Positions 39,714 through 52,384 are shown, counted from the stretch's first letter. The stretch is 64,000 bases of DNA from Paraspadella gotoi (GCA_051294375.1 CM119266.1:16176087-16240086), one strand, 5' to 3'. Made by a program: numbers and translations. Notes: generated by a model from the sequence alone, not told the origin.

Positions 39714-40832
39714 TATACTCAGCTCTACCCGAAGCAACCGTAGACCGGAGCGGCGGCGCGCGGCTTCGATCGACTCACTTCACCTTCCGGGCTTCTTCCG
39801 CTCGGATCGGGGAGATTTTCTCTCTCTCGATGGTGAGTCGGGCTTCTTCCGGTCGAAGTCCGAGCGGATCGGGGCCGGATATCTCTCTCTCTCTCTCACT
39901 CTTGTCTCTCTCTCTCTCTCTCTCTCCTCTCTCTCTCCTCTCTCTCTTCATGCTCTTGCCGTCTCTCTCTCTTTCTATCTTTGTTTTTTCATTTAATGTA
40001 TTATTTTGTCATTCCCTCTCTCTTTAATTTCTCATCAAATTTATTATAATTAAACTTGAATAATTTTTTTTGAAATAATAATTATTTGTGATAAGAATTT
40101 AGTTATTCATTTTTTGACTCTCATGGTAATCAAAAGAAAACTACACAAACTTTAATAACGACGTTCTCTTTTAGGGATTAGCAGTATTCAAGTATTTCAA
40201 CAATTTTTTCTTTCTCTATAGGCCAAAAAATAATAATGAATTTAGTAAAAAAATAAAGCTTCTTGAAATAATCACCAATAGAAAAACAACAAGAAAAAAC
40301 AAAGAAATCCAAGCTGAATCAATACAACAATATATTCTAATCTAGAAAAAAAGCATTTTCAAAAATAAGCAAAATTGTTAACATTTGTTAAAAAAGAATC
40401 TTTTTATTAATTGAGAAGTTAGATTAGGAATTAAAAAAATATGAAGTCGATACCACTTAGTAGAGCTGACAATAGGCTGCTTTTTGCATACTGTTTTTTT
40501 TTAAATTAACCTAGTTTAATTGATTGTGAATTTGTGAAATATAAAAGGTAAAGAAATCATAAGTTGATGCTCAAATTCAAAGACCTCATTGGGGCCGTGA
40601 GATAATACTCTCCTTTTAGAATTGGTGACCATTGATAATGGTCAGAATATGCTTCGGTTTTCATGGCACAACTTAAGTCTGCAGATGGTAAGGGCTTCAG
40701 ATGCAATATCTCCACGATAATTACAGGAAATACAAACAAGAAAAATATATATGTATTTATTAACCTGCATTATAATATGGATTATTAATTAAAAATAGTA
40801 GTAGTAGTAGTAACTTTAGGATCCAGACAAAT
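39711..40832. other. AT-rich spacer between block C copies
   Basis: (CT)n at about 39883-39950, then AT-rich DNA without open frames; ends in a 25-N gap (40833-40857). Confidence 0.65.
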
Positions 40833-40857
40833 NNNNNNNNNNNNNNNNNNNNNNNNN

Positions 40858-40894
<37 letters not shown>

Positions 40895-41750
40895 TGGGTG
40901 TGACTTAATTGCTTGAAGATGCAGAAAATGCGTGTTAACGGTAACGACGACTCATTCTTAGACGAAGCCTCTCATCCGTTTATCATTGAGCGAGAAGAAA
41001 ACGCTGACCTTGCGTCACGTATTGCCGCCCGCCCTTCAGATGTCTTAACATCGCATGTTTCTATACTAAACCTGCATAACGTATATGGTAAAATAACAAA
41101 CGCATACACAAATGCTACATGTTTTCCAACCAATATCTTTTTCTTTGCGAAACTTGGCGCCGCGCCGTGGAAGGAAAGGAAAAGAGGCACGCCCATTACA
41201 GCGGCATCGTCCGAAGCGTCGTCTTCGCCGTCNNNNNNNNNNNNNNNNNNNNNNNNNNNNNNNNNNNNNNNNCGTCCGAAGCGTCGTCGTCTTCGCCGTC
41301 GTCGTCGTCGCCGTCTTTAGCCTCTGCCACCATCAGATTCCCATCCTCCCTCGTGAACGTGAGAAAATTCTGCCCCAGGGAGCCGCTAAAAAGTGAAGGG
41401 GGTCAGGAAGAAGCCCGACCTGCCGNNNNNNNNNNNNGAATAGAATAGAATAGAATAGAATAGAATAGAATAGAATTCGTGTCAGAGCAAAGGCGATGTA
41501 CGTAGGCGGTGGAATGTAATCGTTACGTATAATCATCGATACGGACAAGGTTTGTTTTTTTATTAATCTCTGTAATATCATTACTGATAGTTATTCTTAA
41601 ATACAATTTTTCGAAATGATTTTCAGTTTCTCAATAGATGACTTGATAAACAAATTTACGAGTTATTGACGGATGAAGATGTACTACGGCCTTGAATGAC
41701 CTTGGTTGACCCGTAACTCGCCGGTGGTGCGAGAGAGAGAGAGAGAGAGA
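40858..41750. repeat. duplicated block C, copy 2
   Basis: Second copy of 38526-39710 with indels and two further gaps (41233-41272 and 41426-41437). The first gap is flanked on both sides by the same CGTCCGAAGCGTCGTC word, so the contig ends overlap. The pentamer array recurs at 41438-41474. Confidence 0.85.
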
Positions 41751-41804
41751 ACGCTCCCCCGATCCTGAGAAGACACCTTTCACTTGAATAGACATCATCA
41801 AGCG

Positions 41805-41888
41805 GTGAAGAAGAAGAAGAAGAAGAAGAAGAAGAAGAAGAAGAAGAAGAAGAAGAAGAAAGAAAGAAGAAGAAGAAAAAGAAGAAGG
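41805..41888. repeat. (GAA)n microsatellite
   Basis: About 84 bp of GAA triplets, nearly pure. Confidence 0.95.
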
Positions 41889-43878
41889 TTCGTGGTGCAA
41901 CGTGAAAAGTGGGAGAGAGGAGTAGCTCGAGTGAGTGATTGAAGGTGTGAGGGGATGAGGAGCCGAGGAGAAAGGATGAAGGAAAATAAGGTTCACCGCC
42001 AGGGACGGGACGAAAGAGGAGAACAAGACGTGATGAAAAGGGAAGAGAGGAATCCGAGAGAGTGAATGGAAGGTCATCAACGGAAGAAGCGACCGCACAC
42101 TCTGTCGACGGAAAACAGTGGTCCGACCGTCGGGCTTCGGCGTCGGCGTCGCGTCGGCTTCGGCATCGGCATTGGCATCGGCATCGGCGTCGGAAGCCGA
42201 CAGAAAACACACCGGCCACCGACGGTTTATTGAAAGCAACTGGCGTTTTGTAGCGCCGAGAATCTCGACGTCATTAAGGAGGGTCCACTCATGCGAGGGT
42301 GAAGAGCGAGGCGTTCGGTAGGCGCGGGGTCAAGAGAGTAAGGAACGTGGGGTAAGGTCAGAAAGAAGAGGTGAGTTGCCAATCCTCGTCCGGACGAAAC
42401 TCGGAGAGAAAAAAAAAGAATCGTTTAAAAACGGGAGGAGAAGTTTTCGTAAGTTTGTTCGTGTGTTCATGCCTGATTCCTAAGGACGGAGCGTCCATAA
42501 TGTCTTCCGAAAATTGATCCCATCCATATTCACCCGCGTTTCGCCTGCGAAATTACCGCTGCCTTATTTTTTTTACGTTTCCCGCTCGCACGATACTGGC
42601 CAATNNNNNNNNNNNNNNNNNNNNNNNNNNNNNNNNNNNNNNNNNNNNNNNNNNNNNNNNNNNNNNNNNNNNNNNNNNNNNNNNNNNNNNNNNNNNNNNN
42701 NNNNNNNNNNNNNNNNNNNNNNNNNNNNNNNNNNNNNNNNNNNNNNNNNNNNNNNNNNNNNNNNNNNNNNNNNNNNNNNNNNNNNNNNNNNNNNNNNNNN
42801 NNNNNNNNNNNNNNNNNNNNNNNNNNNNNNNNNNNNNNNNNNNNNNNNNNNNNNNNNNNNNNNNNNNNNNNNNNNNNNNNNNNNNNNNNNNNNNNNNNNN
42901 NNNNNNNNNNNNNNNTTTTTTTTCGTTTCCCGCTCGCCGATACTGGCCAATGGCAACTGGCAACTGGCAAATCGATGCAAACGAGGTCGTCATTCGCGAG
43001 GAAAGATGATGAGAGGGCGAAGGAGAGGTGGATTATCGGTCAAAAGAACGAGCGCGCGGGGTCATTATCGGTCAAAGGAACGGGCAACGGGCACGCGACA
43101 GGCCGGCGTTCATGCGCCTCGTCGATGTAATCGAATTGTAACGAAATGAGAGAGAGCGAGTCACGTGTTCAAAGGTTGTCGAGGTAAGGAGAAAGGGGCA
43201 GGGATAGAGAGAGAGAGAGTAGTTGGTGACTCGATCGACAGGGGTCCTCGCGACGAGCCGTGGACGAGGGCTAAACGCGGAGGCACGCCCGCGACCTCTC
43301 GATGATCAGGAGCTATTTATAGTCGATGGGTGGAGACAGGAGACGTCGCGTCGGTGAGAAGCCGATCGCGATGAACGGATTTCCGTGTAACGAAAAGTTG
43401 GGATGAGCAGAGCGAAGGGAGAGATGGCGTTTTAATCTCGATGGTAGCGTCGCTTTGGGATATTCAATTAGACATCGTAGTTTCAATAAAACAATGGAGA
43501 ATAAAATATCAGTTTTGAGACTTTATCCGATTGACTGAGGAAAGAAATTGAAAATTTATAAAAAGGTTTAAAATATTTTTCAACGCCGAGAGAATATTTG
43601 GTGACTCGTTGAAAATTTTTCCCTTTCGTCTCTTCATTCTTCTTCCCTCTCTTCCCCTCCTCTCATCCCTCCTTCCTTTCCTTCCCCACACGACGAAAGA
43701 GGAGAGACAGCTTTTGGCTCAGGTCCATAAAAAGATTTTCTTTGGAGATTCTCACGTTCTTGCGATGTTGGTCCAAGAGTCTGGAGAATTGAGAAGAATC
43801 CCATTTACGACCCTCGCGGTCAGAGAGGGAGCTCAACTTCCCAGTTTAACTCCTCTCTCTCTCTCTCTCTCTCTCTCT
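41889..43878. other. gene-free region with a 311-N gap
   Basis: A GGCATC/GGCGTC hexamer-like array lies at about 42135-42195. The gap 42605-42915 has the same roughly 30 bp (CGTTTCCCGCTCG...ACTGGCCAAT) on both sides, so it may be a false gap. A 24-bp word starting ATTATCGGTCAAA repeats at about 43032 and 43065. Ends in (CT)n and a 25-N gap (43879-43903). Confidence 0.6.
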
Positions 43879-44062
43879 NNNNNNNNNNNNNNNNNNNNNN
43901 NNNAAAAAAGAGAGAGATATAGTTATTTACTCAAATTCAAACGTGATTAACAGATTTATACGTAATAAATTAAAATTCGAAAGCTAATTTTTGAGTTTCA
44001 CTAGTCATATGATGAATCTATGAATCAACGAATAGCCGTCATTTCATCGTCTCCCCTTCCAG

Positions 44063-45611
44063 TGCGATCGTGGGTTTCATCGGCTGCACTGCTCCTACAT
44101 AACCGCCCTATTCGTGACCCTAGGCGCTCTGGACGGACCGCTTCCGCCCGCTGGCCTTCGCCCTGGCCAACTCTGGCTCCCCATACGCGGGATGATCTTC
44201 CCAAACTCTTTACCCACTGACGAACGAGTGGGGAGGCGGGGCTGCTTCCTCATCATAGGCCGCCTTCTTCCTCCACCATTGCTTGTCCGGGATGCTGATA
44301 AGCGTTCCGCGGCGGCGAGCGTCGGCGACGGCGGCGCGGTAGAAAAGAAGGTGCTGCTGAAGGATCCTCGCTACTTGCTCGTTCTGTCCCTACATGTTCT
44401 TATCATTTCGGATCACCTCATCACTGGGATCCGTTATCATCGCGTCGTGGGCGGGTCAAAGCGGGATCGAATGATGACGGGGTGACTCATTCTTGTTCTA
44501 TTAGTTGTTATTATTGTTGTGTTTGCTATTTTTGCAACGTTGATTCTTGGCCGGGTTTAAAATTTCTCAATGGTTGCAAAATATTTGTTTGCAGGTACTA
44601 TAGATACTGGGAGGTTTTTTAGTTACACGTGTATATAATTAAATATTTAAATAATAAAAAATCATAAAATCGCCCATTTAAAAAACAAACAAACAAAAAA
44701 CTCCCACCCTCCAGTGGCGACGCTCGTCCTCGATCCTCGGCGCCTCGGATCTCTGCGTCCGCTCGTTTCCGTCCGCTGTGACGATCCCGCGTCAGACCGT
44801 CGCATCCTCTTGGATCCTCATCGGGAACGAGGTTAGTTTTGTAATTTCGACCTTGTCTTTCCAGGAAAAATAGTTTCTTAGTCTTCAACCGCTAATATAT
44901 TTATATAATTTATAATAATCAATTACTTAATACAAATTTTTCCTCCAGATTCTCCACCGTCATCGCGCAATCGTGATGGGTCTTTGCCGTTCTTCGGTCC
45001 GTTGGTCGGAGCGAGCGCCATTTAACGGAGGTCGCTACGGTGAATAAACATAATTCCACATTTTCCTTTCCTGGAAGAAGAAGCGTCAAGCGTAACGCGA
45101 GGAGCGGAGGAGATTATTTAAAATGAAAAATATTTGTGGAGCAAATCACGGAGCATTCCCTTCTGCCCTAACTTTTATAAATAAATGCTTTATCCAACCT
45201 TTTAAATTTAATCTTGTTTTTCCAAAGGAAACTGGTTCACGTCTACTTTCCTTCTGGCCGAGCTTTTACGGAACGCCCAACTTGTCCAACGCATCGGTTC
45301 TTCTCTCTTCGTACGGCGGAATTTCAAACTCGATGCTGCCCCCTGTATTGGGTGAGCAGAAGTGGCGATAGCGTAAGATTTTAGTTGCAGACGGTTAATT
45401 TATTTGGTCCATAATTCAATACACAGGACAAACTGAAAGGAACTTTTCAAACTATTTCAATTGGTACTTATACTACTTGGCTGGAGGATATCGCGTCTCT
45501 CGCCGTCATATTTAATAGCTCTATCTCATATTATGACACTTAAAAAGAAGGGAAAGAATAGAAAAACACTTGACGAAACATAATTACTCAATTGATTCAA
45601 GCCGTGAATAA
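44063..45611 (+). pseudogene. noisy copy of the SLC16-like transporter gene, exons 4-8 (copy 1)
   Basis: Contains exon 4 (44063-44481), exon 5 (44715-44831), exon 6 (44949-45039), exon 7 (45228-45351) and exon 8 (45427-45611) in the same order as the minus-strand gene at 50287-52384, with GT-AG borders kept at nearly all junctions. Exons carry one-base insertions and deletions that break the frame, for example near the start of exon 4. Introns match as well, so this is not a processed copy. It supplies exons 6 and 8, which fall in gaps of the minus copy. Exons 1-3 are absent; the block starts in intron 3 next to a 25-N gap. Probably an uncorrected read or second haplotype rather than a paralogue. 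Confidence 0.8.
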
Positions 45612-45791
45612 TACAAACGAAAGACACACGGAAAAAACTCTCAGACATTCTCTCCAATATGTCTGCGACTAATTTTGTAGTTCATTTCCTTTTTATTATA
45701 GAATTTCGATTATATTTTGGTTATACTACCTGGCGAGGATCCTTAATATAGTACAATTATGTCTAATCATAGACAGTGGTCTAGTAGACAC

Positions 45792-46447
45792 TAAGGCGTA
45801 AAGTGAAAAGTACATAACGAAAATTATCAAAAGTCAATTATGATCAGGACATACAATACAGTGAACATTAATTTGTAAAAAAAAATTAATTTTATGTTTT
45901 TTAATTTTCGCGAGTAGGCTATATTATATATAAGTACTATCTTTTTATAAGAATAGAAAAATTTCAAAATAGAGTCTTTTTTTAATTTTGCATTGCAAGA
46001 TTTGAGAATTCACTCGTCAAAAGTTGATAAAAGATAAACATAAACATCATTTTTAAAAATTCTTTCATTAAGTGAGTAAAAATTAAAAAACTATAGTTTA
46101 AAGGTATATAAAAAGTTAATTTTCAGCTTAAAAATATAACTTTTTCTAAATTTTTGACCCACTTAATGGAAAGGAATTTTTTCAAAAGTAGTTATATTTC
46201 TTTTTATCAACTTTTTATGACGAATCCAAATCTCAATAAAAATCTTTAGAAAAAACTGTTTGAAATTTTAACATTTTATTGGTTTAGTACTAGTACAAAA
46301 TATGGCCTACTGCGTAAAATGTAAAATTTATTTAATATTTTTGTTTATAAATAAATGTTCATACGTATAAATAATTGTTCGTAAGTTCCTCACTTTTAGT
46401 CATTTTAATTAAAGTTAAACTTAGAGAATTTTACTAGCGCGCCTTTA
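45792..46447. mobile_element. palindromic MITE, copy 1
   Basis: 656 bp, AT-rich, beginning TAAGGCG and ending CGCCTTTA. The left half is an imperfect reverse complement of the right half (for example CGCGAGTAGGCTATATTATA against its mate ending CCTACTGCG). Flanks GTAGACAC and GTTAGAACAC suggest an 8-bp target duplication with an indel. No open frame. A matching empty site occurs at about 50108-50140. Confidence 0.8.
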
Positions 46448-47330
46448 GTTAGAACACAGTTCCGGATTGCAAGCCGAACGAGAAAGGACTAACTTGAACT
46501 CGGATCAGAATGCCGGGCGGAAGTCCATGTCGAGAAAGAAGAGGAAGGTAAAAGAAAGAAAAAAGATGGGGAAAAAAACGAAAAAGGAAAAAAGAATGGA
46601 GAAGAAAAGTGAAAAAAAGTGCAGGGAGGGCGAACAAACAAACAGACAGGGAAAAGAAAATTATATGAAAAGAGCTGGAAGCGAAGGAAAGAAAAGGAAA
46701 AAAGGAAAATGGGGAGAAAAAGAAAAAAGAAGAAAAACTATAAAACTATACAATTCCACCGGAAATATCAGCTAGGCAGTTAAAAAGAAAAATAATTTGT
46801 AAATAATTTCGACGTAATATTTTTTTTCACTGCGGCTAAAAAAGAAAATTTTGGATGCCTCGTAGCGAAGCAAAGAAGTATGAAGCGTAGAAAAGCAAGC
46901 CCAAAATAACATCAGGGTTTGATGCGAAAAAAGAGGAGAGAGAGAAAGAAAAGAAAAGAGAGGAGAGAGAGAGAGAGAGAGAAGAAGAGAGAGAGCTCTC
47001 TCTTCCTCTTTTTTCGCATAACCCTGTGTTATTTTGGGCTTCTTTCTACGCTTCATATTCTTTGCTTCGTACGAGGATCCAAAATTTTCTTTTTTAGCGT
47101 AGTGAGAAAAATATTACGTCTAAACTATTTTACAAATTATTTTTCTTTTTAACTTCCTAGTTGATATTTCCGGTAGAATTGTATTATTTTTATGTGTTTT
47201 CTTCTTTTTTTCTTTTTCTCCCCATTTTCCTTTTTTCCTTTTTCTTTCCTTCCGCTTCCAGCTCTTTTCATATAATTTTCTTTCCCTGTCTGTTTGTTTG
47301 TTTCGCTCTCCCCTCCTTTTTTTCACTTTT
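46448..47330. other. near-perfect palindrome centred at about 46995
   Basis: Sequence from about 46603 to 46995 returns as its reverse complement from 46996 to 47330, with a GAGAGCTCTC centre and no unique spacer. It includes AG-rich purine DNA and ends at a 25-N gap (47331-47355). No gene is seen. Confidence 0.8.
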
Positions 47331-47516
47331 NNNNNNNNNNNNNNNNNNNNNNNNNAAAAAAGAGAGAGATATAGTTATTTACTCAAATTCAAACGTGATT
47401 AACAGATTTATACAGTAATAAATTAAAATTCGAAAGCTAATTTTTGAGTTTTCACTAGTCATATGATGAATCTATGAATCAACGAATAGCACTTCATTTC
47501 ATCGTCTCCCCTCCAG

Positions 47517-49084
47517 TGCGATCGTGGGTTTCATCGGCTGCACTGCCTCCTACATAACCGCGCCTATTCGTGACCTAGGCGCTCTGGACGGACCGCTTCG
47601 CCCGCTGGCCTTCCGCCCTGGCCAACTCTGGCCCTCCCATACGCGGGATGATCTTTCCCAAACTCTTTACCCACTGACGAACGAGTGGGGTGGCGGGGCT
47701 GCTTCCTCATCATGCCCCTTCTTCCTCCAACCATTGCTTGTCCGCGGATGCTGATAGCCGTTCCGCGGCGGCGAGCTGTCGGCGACGGCGGCGCGGTAGA
47801 AAAGAAGGTGCTGCTGAAGGATCCTCGCTACTTGCTCGTTCTGTCCCTACATGTTCTTTGCATTTCGGATCCCTCATCACTGGGATCCGTGTATCATGCG
47901 CGTCGTGGGCGCGGGTCAAAGCGGGATCGAATGATGACGGGGTGACTCATTCTGTTCTTCATTGTTGTTATTATTGTTGTGTTTGCTAATTTTTGCAACG
48001 TTTGATTCTTGGCCGGGTTTAAATTTCTCAATGGTTGCTAAAATATTTGTTTCAGGTACTATAGTACTGGGGTTTTTAGTTTTACACGTGTACATAATTA
48101 AATATTTAAATAATAAAAAGATCAATAAAATCGCCATTTAAAAAACAAAACGAAACAAAAAAACTCCCACCCTCCAGGTGGCGACGCTCGATCCTGATCC
48201 TCGGCGCCTCGGATCTCTGCGTCCGCCTCGTTTCCGGTCGCTGTTGACGACCCGCCGTCAGACCGTTCGCATCCTCTATGGATCCTCATACGGGAACGAG
48301 GTTAGTTTTGTATTTACGACTTGTTCTTTCCAGGAAAAATAGTCTTAGTCTTCATACCGCTATATATTTATATAATTTATAATAAAATTCACATTCACAA
48401 TTCACAAAAACTTTTTCCTCCAGATTCTCCACCGTCATCGCGCAATCGTGATGGGTCTTTGCCAGTTCTTCGGTCCGTGGTCGGAGCGAGCGCCATTTAC
48501 GGAGTCGCCTACGGTGAATAAACATAATTCCACATTTTCACTTTCTGGAAGAAAGACGCGTCAAGCGTAACAGCGAGGAGCGGAGGAATTATTTAAAATG
48601 AAAAAATATTTTGTGGAGCAAATCACGGAGCATTCCCTTCTGCCCCTAACTTTATAAATAAATGCTTTATCCAACCTTTTAAAATTTAATCTTTGTTTTT
48701 CCAAAGGAAACGGTTCACGGTCTACTTTTCCTTCTTGGCCGAGCTTTTAACGGAACGCCCAACTTGTCCAAACGCCATCGGTTCTCTCTCTTCGTAGGCG
48801 GAATTTCAAACCTCGTGCTGCCCCTGTATATGGGTGAGCAGAAGTGGCGATAGCGTAAGATTTAGATTGCAGACGGGTTAATTTATTTGTCCATAATTCA
48901 ATACACAGGACAACTGAAGGAACTTTCAAACTATTTCAATTGGTCTTTCCTACTTGGCTGAGGGATATCGCGTCTCTCGCCGTCATACTTTAATAGCTCT
49001 ATCTCATATTATGACAATAAAAAGAAGGGAAAGAATAGAAAAACACTTGACGAAACATAATTACTCAATTTCAAGCCGTGAAAA
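47517..49084 (+). pseudogene. noisy copy of the SLC16-like transporter gene, exons 4-8 (copy 2)
   Basis: Exon 4 (47517-47941), exon 5 (48178-48300), exon 6 (48424-48513), exon 7 (48707-48833) and exon 8 (48909 to about 49084), with recognisable GT-AG borders. It has a different set of one-base indels from copy 1, so neither is a faithful reading. Comparing copies 1, 2 and the minus copy resolves most disputed bases. It starts in intron 3, 12 bp after a 25-N gap, like copy 1. Exon 6 here preserves the GASAIYGVAYG end of a membrane segment. Confidence 0.8.
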
Positions 49085-49266
49085 TACGAAACGAAAGACA
49101 CACGAGAAAAAATCTCTCAGACATTCTCTCCAATATGATCTGTCGACTAATTTTGAGTTCATTTCCTTTTTTTATAATTTCGATTATATTTTGGTTGATA
49201 CCTACCTGGGCGATGGTCCTTAATATAGTAAATTATGTCTAATCATAGACAGTGTCTAGTAGACAC

Positions 49267-49922
49267 TAAGGCGTAAAGTGAAAAGTACATAACGAAAATT
49301 ATCAAAAGTCAATTATGATCAGGACATACAATACAGTGAACATTAATTTGTAAAAAAAAATTAATTTTATGTTTTTTAATTTTCGCGAGTAGGCTATATT
49401 ATATATAAGTACTATCTTTTTATAAGAATAGAAAAATTTCAAAATAGAGTCTTTTTTTAATTTTGCATTGCAAGATTTGAGAATTCACTCGTCAAAAGTT
49501 GATAAAAGATAAACATAAACATCATTTTTAAAAATTCTTTCATTAAGTGAGTAAAAATTAAAAAACTATAGTTTAAAGGTATATAAAAAGTTAATTTTCA
49601 GCTTAAAAATATAACTTTTTCTAAATTTTTGACCCACTTAATGGAAAGGAATTTTTTCAAAAGTAGTTATATTTCTTTTTATCAACTTTTTATGACGAAT
49701 CCAAATCTCAATAAAAATCTTTAGAAAAAACTGTTTGAAATTTTAACATTTTATTGGTTTAGTACTAGTACAAAATATGGCCTACTGCGTAAAATGTAAA
49801 ATTTATTTAATATTTTTGTTTATAAATAAATGTTCATACGTATAAATAATTGTTCGTAAGTTCCTCACTTTTAGTCATTTTAATTAAAGTTAAACTTAGA
49901 GAATTTTACTAGCGCGCCTTTA
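49267..49922. mobile_element. palindromic MITE, copy 2
   Basis: As far as I can see identical to 45792-46447, within an 852-bp block (49256-50107) that matches 45781-46632 exactly, unlike the noisy sequence before it. This identity suggests the same contig sequence was placed twice. Confidence 0.8.
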
Positions 49923-50286
49923 GTTAGAACACAGTTCCGGATTGCAAGCCGAACGAGAAAGGACTAACTTGAACTCGGATCAGAATGCCGGGCGGAAGTC
50001 CATGTCGAGAAAGAAGAGGAAGGTAAAAGAAAGAAAAAAGATGGGGAAAAAAACGAAAAAGGAAAAAAGAATGGAGAAGAAAAGTGAAAAAAAGTGCAGG
50101 GAGGGCGGAACTGTGTCTAATAGACACTGTCTATGATAGACATAATTGACTATATTAAGGACCACGCCCAGGTAGGTATCAACCAAAATATAATCGAAAT
50201 TATAAAAAAAGAAATGAAACTCAAAATTAGTCGCAGACATATTGGAGAGAATGTCTGAGAGTTTTCCGTGTGTCTTTCGTTTCGTA
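49923..50286. other. inversion junction and MITE-empty site
   Basis: The plus-strand block stops at 50107 and continues as the reverse complement of the transporter 3' flank. Read on the minus strand, 50108-50140 gives GTCTATTAGACAC followed by AGTTCCG. This joins the left and right MITE flanks directly, without the element. Confidence 0.75.
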
Positions 50287-52384
50287 TTATTCACGGCTTG
50301 AATATTGAGTAATTATGTCGTCAAGTGTTTTTCTAATTCTTTCCCTTCTTTTTATTGTCATAAATGANNNNNNNNNNNNNNNNNNNNNNNNNNNNNNNNN
50401 NNNNNNNNNNNNNNNNNNNNNNNNNNNNNNNNNNNNNNNNNNNNNNNNNNNNNNNNNNNNNNNNNNNNNNNNNNNNNNNNNNNNNNNNNNNNNNNNNNNN
50501 NNNNNNNNNNNNNNNNNNNNNNNNNNNNNNNNNNNNNNNNNNNNNNNNNNNNNNNNNNNNNNNNNNNNNNNNNNNNNNNNNNNNNNNNNNNNNNNNNNNN
50601 NNNNNNNNNNNNNNNNNNNNNNNNNNNNNNNNNNNNNCACCCAATACAGGGGGCAGCACGAGGTTTGAAATTCCGCCGACGAAGAGAGAAAACCCGATGG
50701 CGTTGGACAAGTTGGGCGTTCCNNNNNNNNNNATACAAACTAACCTCGTTCCCGATGAGGATCCATAGGATGCGACGTCTGACGGCGGGGATCGTCAACA
50801 GCGGACCGGAAACGAGGCGGACGCAGAGATCCGAGGCGCCGAGGATGAGGACGAGCGTCGCCACCTGGAGGGTGGGAGTTTTTTGTTGGTTTTTTTTTTT
50901 AAATGGGCGATTTATTGATCTTTTTATTATTTAAATATTTAATTATATACACGTGTAAAACTAAAAAAACCAGTACTATAGTACCTGAAAAACAAATATT
51001 TTAGCAACCATTGAGAAATTTAAACCCGGCCAAGAATCAAACGTTGCAAAAAATAGCAAACACAACAATAATAACAACAATAAGAACAAGAATGAGTCAC
51101 CCCGTCATCATCGATCCCGTTGACCCGCGCCCACGAGGGATGATACACGATCCCAGTGATGAGGGATCCGAAATGAAAGAACATGTAGGGCAGAACGAGC
51201 AAGTAGCGAGGATCCTTCAGCAGCACCTTCTTTTCTACCGCGCCCGCCGTCGCCGACGCCTCGCCGCCGCGGAACGGCTTCATCAGCATCCCGGACAAGC
51301 AATGGTGGAGGAAGAAGGCGGCGATGATGAGGAAGCAGCCCCGCCAACCCCACTCGTTCGTCAAGTGGGTAAAGAGTTTGGGAAAGATCATCCCCGCGAT
51401 GGGGGAGCCAGAGTTGGCCAGGGCGAAGGCCAGCGGGCGGAAGCGGTCCGTCCAGGCGCCTAGGGTCACGAAGGCGGTTATGTAGGAGGCAGTGCAGCCG
51501 ATGAAACCCACGATGCACTGCAAGGAAGCAGGCTATTCGTTGATTCATTGATTCATCATTCTGACTAGTGAAAGCTCAAAAATTTGCTTTCGAATCTTAA
51601 TTTATTAAGATCTGGTAATCACTTTAATTTGAGTAAATAACTATACCAAAACGGTGAGTAGCCCGAAGGAAGGAGATCGGGAGGCGGCGACGAAAGCAGC
51701 GCCACCTAAGAGGCCGCCGGCGAGACAGATGCGCCGCGGCGTCACTCGGCCGTGGAGGAAAGTGGTGAGGAGGCACGCCATCCCCATCATGGAGAAGCAG
51801 CCGGAGGGAACGAGAGACGCCACCGACTGGGAAAAGTCAGAAATTAAAATTTTTTATACAATTAAAAAGACGATTCAGGACGAGGAATATTAATAGAGAT
51901 ACGGTAGTAACCGGTGCCATTTTTTTACTGTCATAGCCAATGGGCTCCTTTCATCTACAATTTCAAACCCGAGATTCCAACTTTTCACCCATTCTTAACC
52001 ACCCCTCCACCCCTCCACCCCTCCACCCCCACTGACGTTGACAACTTGGAAGTCGCTCTGCCAATCCGCGAGGAAGATTCCCAAAGTCCGCGAGGTGCCA
52101 AAGTTAAGGAGGACCGCGATGTGAAATCCGAGGCAGACGAGCCAAGCACGGGGACCGTCCTTTCTGTCTGAAGAAGATCACGGGGTCATAGATTTGAGAA
52201 ATATAATTATCATTTTGAATTTAATAAACAAAAATTACTTTTCGTGCAATTTTGTGTCACAGCAAGTACGAAGGTTGAACGTTACAACCGGTTCACCTTT
52301 TTGTTCTCTCTCGAGTTTTTGTTCTTTAGTTTCATCTCCTTTTCTCAGACTGGCGGTCTCTTCGAGTTCCAACTGTGGATCCAT
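50287..52384 (-). CDS. SLC16/monocarboxylate transporter-like protein
   Basis: Minus-strand gene with exons at 52297-52384, 52037-52167, 51647-51826, 51101-51517 and 50745-50864, then a 10-N gap hiding exon 6, exon 7 at 50641 to about 50722, and exon 8 ending with TAA at 50287-50289 after a 270-N gap. All visible introns are GT-AG and reading phases agree. ATG at 52384 gives a charged N-terminus, then KDGPRAWLVCLGFH, the conserved start of the first membrane segment of the MCT family. Further matches are FALANSGSPIAGMIFP (fifth segment), NEWGWRGCFLI with LSGMLMKP (sixth), KVLLKDPRYLLVLP (seventh), and LGASDLCVRLVSGP (eighth). Estimated length is about 445 residues, usual for the family. It should be a 12-segment plasma-membrane carrier for small carboxylates or related solutes; the substrate cannot be told. 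The C-terminus ends IITQYSSRE. Confidence 0.85.

Noticed and set aside
44063-49084. Tandem SLC16-like paralogues
   Set aside because: Introns and exons match throughout and differ mainly by one-base indels, and the 3' flanks are identical over 852 bp; assembly duplication or haplotypes explain this better.
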